Positions 57,991-64,000 of a stretch of 64,000 nucleotides of DNA are shown here, piece after piece. Under the pieces are notes generated by a model, which did not search any database, was not told where the DNA came from, and worked only from the letters and a program-made list of their open reading frames with translations. Made by a program: the position numbers and the translations under genes. This DNA comes from Fulvimarina sp040239565. GTDB taxonomy: Bacteria > Pseudomonadota > Alphaproteobacteria > Rhizobiales > Rhizobiaceae. The stretch spans positions 124,001-188,000 of the forward strand of contig NZ_JBEHWS010000007.1 of assembly GCF_040239565.1 (NCBI RefSeq), given 5' to 3'. Each line of letters opens with the position of its first letter. Position 1 is the first letter of the stretch.

Positions 57991-59130
57991 TTGCGAACCC
58001 GCGAGCGCGTTGCTTCGGCATTGCAAGATGGGGGCCTGATCCCGGTGTATTTCAGAGTGTTCGATTGTTGGCGCTTCATCGCGGCCCTGCTCATCATGAC
58101 CTACCATTTCCTCTTTTGGGGACCGGCGGGGTCTGAGGTTGCAATCGAATATCTTTACCGGCTTCTGCCGCTCCTCGACATGTTCTTCATGATTTCGGGC
58201 TTCTTCATCACCAGCCGGTACGCAAGCCGTCTCAATTCTCTCGCCGATTACGGTTCGTTTTTCAGGCGCCGCGTTGCGCGGCTCTACCCGCTGCATCTCC
58301 TGACAACGCTCTTTTTCGTCTGCGCGGCGATTTATGCCTGGTCGGTTGACGCACACAACTATCCGTGGGCGCTCGATCTCGGAAGTCTACCCTATCACCT
58401 TCTGGGCATCCATGCCTTGGGCTTCACGCCGGATCTTACCCTCAACTACGTCTCATGGTCGGTGAGCGCGGAGTTTTTCTCCTATGCGATGTTCCCGGTG
58501 ATCGTGGTCGCCTTGCGTCATCGCGGTTTGGTCGGCCTTCTGATGGTGATCCTCGGCTATCTCGCCATCCTCGAATTTGCCTCCGCCATGGGCTTCTTCC
58601 CGAGCGGCCACTGGACCTCCGCCGATACGTTCGGAGCCTATCGTGCCTTTTGCGACTTCATGATCGGCGGTCTTCTGGCGCGGATCGTTGCGTCGGAACG
58701 GCTTCAACTCCGGTCGCCGCTGCCCGGTATCCTTATCATGGCCCTTGCGGTCCTCTCCATGCTGACGCTTCAGCCGTGGTACGTCGTCTTCGCGCTTCTC
58801 ATTTTCTCGCTGTTGACGAGCGCTCTGGCCGAAACCCAGAACCCTCAGTCCACGCAGGTCGTCGATTTCGCAATGCCGGTGACCGCCGCAGCCTTCGGCG
58901 TCTACATCTGGCATCCGGTTTTCGAGTTCATCTTCCTTCGCGCTGTTTGGGACCGTTGGCTGGAATCGACGGGTTGGATCAGCTTCTACGCGTTCATGAT
59001 CGTTCCGATGATCGTGACAATTGCCGTAGCGGTGGTTTCCTTCCGCGTCCTCGAACCGGCCATGGCGAAGATGATCGTCGGTCCACGACCCGCCGGCACG
59101 CCGCGCAGTGGAGCGATGCAGACCACCTGA
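57991..59130 (+). CDS. acyltransferase 3 family membrane protein
   Basis: Up to 379 residues. Ten or so TMs with the Acyl_transf_3 pattern: DCWRFIAALLIMTYHFLFWG (catalytic His in TYHF) near 25-44 and MFFMISGFFITSRYASR, then SYVSWSV-like segment NYVSWSVSAEFFSYAMFPV. Such proteins O-acylate sugars of LPS, exopolysaccharide or membrane-derived glucans at the inner membrane. The TTG start at 57991 is doubtful; a GTG at 58045 is an alternative. No carbohydrate partner is adjacent. Confidence 0.85.
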   Translation: MRTRERVASALQDGGLIPVYFRVFDCWRFIAALLIMTYHFLFWGPAGSEVAIEYLYRLLPLLDMFFMISGFFITSRYASRLNSLADYGSFFRRRVARLYPLHLLTTLFFVCAAIYAWSVDAHNYPWALDLGSLPYHLLGIHALGFTPDLTLNYVSWSVSAEFFSYAMFPVIVVALRHRGLVGLLMVILGYLAILEFASAMGFFPSGHWTSADTFGAYRAFCDFMIGGLLARIVASERLQLRSPLPGILIMALAVLSMLTLQPWYVVFALLIFSLLTSALAETQNPQSTQVVDFAMPVTAAAFGVYIWHPVFEFIFLRAVWDRWLESTGWISFYAFMIVPMIVTIAVAVVSFRVLEPAMAKMIVGPRPAGTPRSGAMQTT

Positions 59131-59505
59131 CTGCGTGGCTGACCGAAGTTTTCGCGGAAGCTCGAAGAAATGTTCCGCCGCCTGAAACGGCATGGAGAAC
59201 ACCTCCGCAGAGCGAGAATGCTTCGAACTCCCGGTATGAAATCTTGAGACCCTGTGGTATCGGCGCCAAATCATTCCTACATCGGACGCCAATCCGGGTG
59301 ATCGAAGTCGAACTCCGAGGCGAGGCGGAGCGATCCCGACTTTCAACTTCCCGGCGCGGCGGAAAAACAATCGAATGAAGCCTCGGTGCTTAACGCACCG
59401 GGCTGAAGGTCCTTGAAGGACGGACGATTACGGTGAGGCGACATCCGGTCGACGGACCGGACAGGCTGCCCCCGCTCGGTCCGTCGAAGCAGTTTGGAAG
59501 TTTGA
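59131..59505 (+). promoter_or_regulatory. dnaJ leader region with two mutually exclusive hairpins
   Basis: Of the 375 bases before dnaJ, I see only one structured part. CCGGTC 59445-59450 / GACCGG 59455-59460 forms a short hairpin, and TCGACGGACC 59449-59458 / GGTCCGTCGA 59479-59488 forms a longer one. They share bases, so only one can form at a time. A CTTGAA at 59412-59417 lacks a matching -10, so no promoter is assigned. Confidence 0.35.
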
Positions 59506-60657
59506 ATGAAGGCCGATTACTACGAAACGCTCGGCGTGTCCCGCGATGTGGACGAAAAGGGGCTGAAGAGCGCATTTCGCAAGCTCGCCATGAAGTATCA
59601 CCCCGATCGCAATCCCGGCGATACCGATGCCGAGGCGCGGTTCAAGGAGCTGGGCGAGGCTTACGAAGTCCTGAAAGACCCGCAGAAGCGATCGGCCTAT
59701 GACCGGTTCGGCCATGCCGCGTTCCAGAACGGCGGCGGCGGTGGTGGGGCCGGCGGCTTCCGCGGCGACTTCTCTTCCTCCATGGCCGACATCTTCGACG
59801 ACATCTTCGGCGAGATGATGGGCGGCCGGGGCAGACCCCGCCAGTCCGGCGGCGGCACATCTGGCCGTGAGCGCGGGTCCGATCTTCGCTACAACATGGA
59901 GATCAGTCTCGCCGAGGCCTTCAGCGGCAAGACGGCGGAGATTTCGGTGCCGACGACGATCCAGTGCGACGTCTGTACCGGAAGCGGCGCACGTCCCGGC
60001 ACCACGCCGTCCTCCTGTCCGACATGTGGCGGCGTCGGCCGCGTTCGGGCGGCGCAGGGCTTCTTCTCGATCGAGCGCACCTGCCCGACATGTCAGGGCA
60101 GGGGGTCGGTCATTACCGATCCGTGCGACAAGTGCGGCGGCGACGGCCGGCTGCCGGAAGAGCGCACGCTTCAGGTCAATATTCCGGAAGGCATCGAGGA
60201 CGGAACGCGCATCCGCCTTGCCGGCGAAGGCGAAGCCGGACTTCGTGGCGGTCCTGCCGGCGATCTCTACATTTTCCTGTCGATCGCGCCGCACGAATTC
60301 TTCCAGCGCGAGGGCGCCGATCTCTATTGCAGCGTCCCGATCTCGATGACCAAGGCGGCACTTGGCGGCTCCTTCGAGGTTCAGACGATCGACAACGGCA
60401 CCGCGCGGGTCAAGCTTCCCGAAGGGACCCAGACCGGCAAGCAATTCCGTTTGAAAGGCAAGGGCATGCCCGTGCTGCGCTCGCCGCAGACTGGTGATCT
60501 GTTCATCCAGGTCATGGTCGAGACGCCCCAGAGCCTGTCGAAGCGCCAGCGCGAGCTTCTCGAAGAGTTCGACGAGATCGGTTCGAAGGAGAATTCACCG
60601 CAGACAAACGGTTTTTTCTCGCGCATGAAGGACTTTTTCGAGAACCTAAGCGACTGA
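59506..60657 (+). CDS. dnaJ: chaperone DnaJ (Hsp40)
   Basis: 383 residues, canonical: J-domain 1-70 with HPD at 32-34, Gly/Phe-rich linker with GGGGGGAGGF, four zinc repeats (CDVCTGSG, CPTCGGVG, CPTCQGRG, CDKCGGDG), then two substrate-binding beta domains. It stimulates DnaK ATPase and delivers unfolded proteins. The usual upstream dnaK is absent here; an acyltransferase precedes it. An inverted repeat follows the stop. Confidence 0.97.
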   Translation: MKADYYETLGVSRDVDEKGLKSAFRKLAMKYHPDRNPGDTDAEARFKELGEAYEVLKDPQKRSAYDRFGHAAFQNGGGGGGAGGFRGDFSSSMADIFDDIFGEMMGGRGRPRQSGGGTSGRERGSDLRYNMEISLAEAFSGKTAEISVPTTIQCDVCTGSGARPGTTPSSCPTCGGVGRVRAAQGFFSIERTCPTCQGRGSVITDPCDKCGGDGRLPEERTLQVNIPEGIEDGTRIRLAGEGEAGLRGGPAGDLYIFLSIAPHEFFQREGADLYCSVPISMTKAALGGSFEVQTIDNGTARVKLPEGTQTGKQFRLKGKGMPVLRSPQTGDLFIQVMVETPQSLSKRQRELLEEFDEIGSKENSPQTNGFFSRMKDFFENLSD

Positions 60658-60688
60658 TCGCGCGTTGGGTCTGAGTGAACAGCGTCGG

Positions 60689-60717
60689 GTTCACGAGCCG
60701 AGCGCAGGCTCGTGAAC
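60689..60717. terminator. perfect 11-bp inverted repeat after dnaJ
   Basis: GTTCACGAGCC (60689-60699) and GGCTCGTGAAC (60707-60717) with a 7-base loop. No T-run follows, so it could be a weak terminator or an RNA 3'-end stabiliser. Confidence 0.5.
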
Positions 60718-60819
60718 GCTCCGAGACGTCTATATCTTCCGCTAGCTTCTTATATGAAGATTTCGTATGTGCCGGTCTTTCGGCACTTCATCGTGTAGCA
60801 AGCAGGGACCCTCGACCAC

Positions 60820-61473
60820 ATGTCGCTTCTGGAGCCACTTTCACCGTCGGTGACGCAGCCGTCCCTGCCCAAGCCCAAGCTGCTGCGCCGTCCGTTGAAT
60901 ATCGGTGACGAAGCCCGCTTCTTCACGACATGGCTGCGCCGACCCCTGACGATGGGCGCGGTTTCGCCTTCCTCGCGTCAACTCGGCGAAACCATGGCCG
61001 CTTACGTGCCCGATCCTACCGGCTTTGACGAACACTCTGCGGTTCTGGAGCTCGGTCCGGGAACAGGGGTCGTCACCGAATGCCTGATCAAGCGCGGCGT
61101 GCCGGAAAGGGCCCTGATTCTCGTCGAATATTCGGCTGAATTCTGCGAACTCCTCAAGACTCGTTTTCCGCTGGCAAAGGTCATTCAGGGCGATGCCTAT
61201 GCAATCGCCGCCGATCTGGGAACGGTGACAGGCGGTCGTCGCCTGGAGGCGGTGGTTTCGGGCCTTCCGCTTCTGACCAAACCAGACGCGATGCGCGAAG
61301 AGGTGGTCCGTCACCCGCTGAGCGTGATGGCCGATGGAGCGCCGTTCATCCAGTTTTCTTATTCGCTGACCTTGCCGGTTAAGCCGGCCGCAGTGAAGGC
61401 GGAAGTCGAAACGAGCCCTTGGGTGAAACGCAATCTTCCGCCAGCCCGCGTCATCGTCTATCGCGCGGCGTGA
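60820..61473 (+). CDS. pmtA: PmtA-like phospholipid N-methyltransferase, copy 1
   Basis: 217 residues, class I SAM methyltransferase with SAM motif VLELGPGTGVVTE near 73-85, FFTTWLRRPLTMGAVSPSSRQLG and VEYSAEFCELLKTRFP. This is the rhizobial PmtA pattern, which methylates phosphatidylethanolamine toward phosphatidylcholine at the inner membrane. An AGGGA site precedes the ATG. Its 3' neighbour is a related methyltransferase. The pmtA name is given for the family; which copy makes phosphatidylcholine is not known. Confidence 0.78.
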   Translation: MSLLEPLSPSVTQPSLPKPKLLRRPLNIGDEARFFTTWLRRPLTMGAVSPSSRQLGETMAAYVPDPTGFDEHSAVLELGPGTGVVTECLIKRGVPERALILVEYSAEFCELLKTRFPLAKVIQGDAYAIAADLGTVTGGRRLEAVVSGLPLLTKPDAMREEVVRHPLSVMADGAPFIQFSYSLTLPVKPAAVKAEVETSPWVKRNLPPARVIVYRAA

Positions 61474-61607
61474 GCATTTCATTCCACTGTCACGAATTAT
61501 CCGACTATTGGTCTCGCCCTTGTCCTGTGCTGCGCTGCGGCTAGAACGAGGAAGACGGGCACACGCGATCCTGCGTCTCGTCCGAAGGTCAGCGAACGGA
61601 TTTCGAA

Positions 61608-62228
61608 ATGGCAGACAATTCGAAAATACTGGAACGGGACGCCAAGAACGACGATCTGGGTCCGTTCCTCGCGAACTGGGTTCGTCATCCGATCTCGATG
61701 GGCGCAGTGGCTCCCTCAAGTCGGCAATATTGCCGGACTATGGTCGAGCACTCCAGCGTCGAGCTGGACGGGCCCATTCTGGAGCTCGGGCCGGGCCTCG
61801 GAGCTGTTACCCGCGCGATGCTTGAAAAAGGCGTCGATCCGGCCCGTATCACCTCGATCGAGTTCGAGGAGAATTTCGCCGATGCGCTGAGACAGAGGTT
61901 TCCGGAAGTGAACGTCATCCACGGCGACGGCTTCGACCTCGATAAGACGCTAGGCGATCGCAAGGACGAAAAGTTTGCGGCGATCCTCTTCGCCATCCCG
62001 ATCACATCGCAGAAGGCGAGCTGGCGGCAGGATCTGTTTCGCGACTACTTCGGGCGTTTGCGTTCCGGCGGTAACATCACCCAGCTTTCCTATATGTGGA
62101 AGCCGCCTGTGCCAGCCGTTCCCGGCGTCTTCTCGGTCCGTTCGACCGATATCGTCTGGAACAACATTCCGCCGGCCCGCGTCTGGATCTACGAGCAGGA
62201 TCTCGCCTTTTCGGAGATCGACGCTTGA
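61608..62228 (+). CDS. PmtA-like methyltransferase, copy 2
   Basis: 206 residues, sharing with the previous gene FLANWVRHPISMGAVAPSSRQ and ILELGPGLGAVTRAML, so it is a diverged tandem paralogue. It is 134 bases downstream and its stop overlaps the TTG start of the FMN reductase gene. It might perform a later methylation step or be a different lipid methyltransferase. Substrate unknown. Confidence 0.78.
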   Translation: MADNSKILERDAKNDDLGPFLANWVRHPISMGAVAPSSRQYCRTMVEHSSVELDGPILELGPGLGAVTRAMLEKGVDPARITSIEFEENFADALRQRFPEVNVIHGDGFDLDKTLGDRKDEKFAAILFAIPITSQKASWRQDLFRDYFGRLRSGGNITQLSYMWKPPVPAVPGVFSVRSTDIVWNNIPPARVWIYEQDLAFSEIDA

Positions 62229-62818
62229 ATCCCAAAATCGCGATCATCGTTGGCTCCACTCGGACAGGGTCCTTCAACAAGCAGCTCGCGATGGAGGCTG
62301 CACGCCATCTGGCCAAGACCGACGTCAAGCTGACTCTGCTCGATCTCTCGGATTACCCGCTTCCGATCTATGACGGCGATACCGAAAGCGAGGACGGCGT
62401 TCCGGAAAACGCCTTCAATCTTGCCCGCCAGATCGCGCGGCAGGACGGATTGCTGCTGGTTTCACCAGAATACAACTCATCCGTACCGCCGCTTCTGAAG
62501 AACACTGTGGATTGGGTGAGCCGCGTCCGACGTATCAGTGATCGGCCAGTGTTGCCGTTCAAGGGGCTGGTCGTGGCGCTCGCTTCAGCTTCCACAGGCC
62601 AGGGCGGTGGTCGTCGCGGCCTCGAAGCCTGGCGTTCTGTCATGCGCAATGTGGGCGCCGAGATCATCACCGCGCAATGCACCGTGCCGAACGCACGGGA
62701 GGCCTTCGACGAGGATGGTGGTATCGCGGCCGATCACGTGCGGATGCAGTTCGATGCGCTTTTGGAATCGTTCATCGACGTGACCCGCAGCCTGGCGCGA
62801 ACGCTCGATCAGGATTGA
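62225..62818 (+). CDS. NADPH-dependent FMN reductase family protein
   Basis: 197 residues from TTG 62225, which overlaps the previous stop (TTGA). Flavodoxin-like: IAIIVGSTRTGSFNKQLAMEAA (FMN phosphate loop) and LVSPEYNSSVPPLLKNTVDWVSR, the family signature. Members reduce FMN or quinones, chromate or azo dyes; the physiological substrate here is unknown. The upstream open frame to 62096 is inside the methyltransferase and rejected. Confidence 0.9.
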   Translation: MNPKIAIIVGSTRTGSFNKQLAMEAARHLAKTDVKLTLLDLSDYPLPIYDGDTESEDGVPENAFNLARQIARQDGLLLVSPEYNSSVPPLLKNTVDWVSRVRRISDRPVLPFKGLVVALASASTGQGGGRRGLEAWRSVMRNVGAEIITAQCTVPNAREAFDEDGGIAADHVRMQFDALLESFIDVTRSLARTLDQD

Positions 62819-62834
62819 TCGCGATCCACTCCGT

Positions 62835-63872
62835 TCAGGCGTCGACCCGGTCTTGCAGGCTGCCGGCAAAATGGCTTGAGTCGCGTATCTTCAGGACGGG
62901 CTTGATCAGTACCGTCTCGTCGCTCGCCGGATTGCCGGCCAGACGATCGAGCAGAGCGCCCGCCGCCCGATGGCCGACTTCCGCTTGACCATTCGAGACC
63001 GTGGTCAGGGAAGGCATCGCGATCTCGGCCTCGGCGATGTCGTCGTAACCGACGACTGCGACATCGACGCCGGGCGTCAAGCCGGAGCGTGCAAGGCCGT
63101 ACATGAAGCCGAGCGCCACCATGTCCGAAAAGCAGACGACTGCCGATGGGCGATGTTTCATCTGGGTAAAGCTCTGGGCTGCCTGGAAGCCCGCGTCGCG
63201 GCTGCGTGGCCCTTCGATGCGCCATTCGGGTTTCGGCTCGATGCCGGCCTTCTGAAGCGCCGACCGCCAGCCGGATGCCCGGTCCCGCCCGGTCGAAGTC
63301 TGCGACGTACCCCCAACCATAGCGATTTCGCGGTGACCCTCCGCGATCAGGTGATCGACCGCAAGCGCCATGCCGAACGCGTCGTCGCCCCGAAAGCCGC
63401 AGACGCCGGCCCCTTCTATCGTTCGCGCGATCAGAACGGTTGGCAGGTCGTTGCCTTCGGCGAGCTTGATGTCCTCGGCCGGCGTGCCGACGGCCGGCGA
63501 AAGAATCAGTCCATCCGCACCCAGCTGAAGCAACGTATCGACGAAAGCGCGCTGCTTAGAGAGATCGTCGTAATGGTTCGAGAGAATGAAGGTTTGCTGC
63601 CGGCGGTCGAGCTCGTGCTCGACATATTTCAGGATCTCCCCGAAGAAGGGGTTCATCACGTCATGAACGCAGACCCCGACGATGCCTGAGCGCGAGGTGC
63701 GTAAGGAGGCCGCACGGCGGTTGTAGATATAGCCAAGCTCGCGGGCCGCCGCCTTGATCTTGTCGCGCGTCACGTCGGCGACGAGAGGGCTGTCGCGCAA
63801 GGCGAGCGAAACGGTTGCGGTTGAAACGCCCAGTTCGTCCGCGATCGTCGATAGTTTGACTTTTTGCGCCAC
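62835..63872 (-). CDS. LacI-family transcriptional regulator
   Basis: 345 residues: N-terminal HTH (KLSTIADELGVSTATVSLALRD, hinge helix AARELGYIYNRRAASLRT), then a periplasmic-binding-protein-like effector domain (IVGVCVHDVMNPFFGEIL; AVVCFSDMVALGFMYGL; VAVVGYDDIAEAEIAMPSLTTV). It senses a sugar or nucleoside. Its target operon is not in the window. The bases 63873-64000 upstream hold no sign of an operator that I could identify. Confidence 0.94.
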   Translation of the reverse strand: MAQKVKLSTIADELGVSTATVSLALRDSPLVADVTRDKIKAAARELGYIYNRRAASLRTSRSGIVGVCVHDVMNPFFGEILKYVEHELDRRQQTFILSNHYDDLSKQRAFVDTLLQLGADGLILSPAVGTPAEDIKLAEGNDLPTVLIARTIEGAGVCGFRGDDAFGMALAVDHLIAEGHREIAMVGGTSQTSTGRDRASGWRSALQKAGIEPKPEWRIEGPRSRDAGFQAAQSFTQMKHRPSAVVCFSDMVALGFMYGLARSGLTPGVDVAVVGYDDIAEAEIAMPSLTTVSNGQAEVGHRAAGALLDRLAGNPASDETVLIKPVLKIRDSSHFAGSLQDRVDA

Positions 63873-64000
63873 CGGCCCTCGTCACGCTTCGGTCATGTCC
63901 CGTCCCCGATCTATGGCAAAAGCCACGAGAAAGCGCAAAGCGCAGGCGATTTTCCGTTTTCGATGGGCTGTTTCAATCGCCATTCGCCACATCGTCCGGC

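Noticed and set aside
57907..58356. 149-codon minus-strand frame at the start of the acyltransferase gene
   Set aside because: It is antisense to the conserved TM helices of the acyltransferase and has no recognisable features.
59412..59440. CTTGAA before dnaJ as an RpoH promoter
   Set aside because: No CYTAT-like -10 at the right distance, so a heat-shock promoter is not supported.

Overview
The window is chromosomal DNA of a high-GC alphaproteobacterium, most likely of the order Hyphomicrobiales (Rhizobiales), possibly near Aurantimonadaceae. The evidence is a Caulobacter/Rhizobium-type cpa/tad pilus cluster, an HWE-family histidine kinase, a dnaJ-pmtA neighbourhood, a seven-gene mrp antiporter operon and a ROSE-like heat-shock leader. 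Codon use is strongly GC-biased, which creates long antisense open frames that are not genes. No rRNA, tRNA, IS element, prophage or CRISPR array was seen.

Layout. 1-6.5 kb: distal half of a Flp/tad pilus locus (cpaC end, cpaD, cpaE, cpaF, tadB, tadC). 6.5-10.3 kb: a lysophospholipase-like hydrolase, an inverted-repeat-rich intergenic region, a small heat-shock protein with a probable RpoH promoter and ROSE-type thermometer, an RMF-like small protein and threonine aldolase. 10.5-19.3 kb: gltB and gltD (GOGAT), separated by an AT-rich membrane-protein gene, a glutathione S-transferase and a VapBC toxin-antitoxin pair; this is the most clearly accessory stretch. 19.3-29.3 kb: envelope genes (DUF459 SGNH-like protein, MltB-type transglycosylase, galU, an outer-membrane barrel protein, kdsD-type isomerase), CorA and an orphan HWE kinase. 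29.4-42.2 kb: a YjgR-type ATPase, tandem TM2 proteins, a Rieske/FAD reductase, L,D-transpeptidase, a class IV aminotransferase, Fe-type superoxide dismutase, two c-type cytochromes, an MFS exporter and oligopeptidase B. 42.5-49.8 kb: mrpABCDEFG followed by overlapping DUF423 and SDR genes. 49.8-64 kb: a Crp/Fnr regulator, an M20 amidohydrolase with a coupled small gene, a D,D-carboxypeptidase, a COG0523 GTPase, a TusA-like protein, DUF924, a CelD-type acetyltransferase, a PRC-barrel protein, an acyltransferase, dnaJ, two tandem PmtA-like methyltransferases, an FMN reductase and a LacI regulator.

Functionally most of the window is core: pilus assembly, nitrogen assimilation, cell-envelope building, cation/pH homeostasis and stress response. 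The signals that ordinary annotation does not explain are the foreign-looking gene wedged without any spacer between gltB and the GST gene (with a terminator-like hairpin inside its first codons), the 27-bp double palindrome in front of vapBC, the sHSP leader, and a possible structured RNA between the hydrolase and sHSP genes. I did not find a convincing new multi-gene defence or biosynthetic system.
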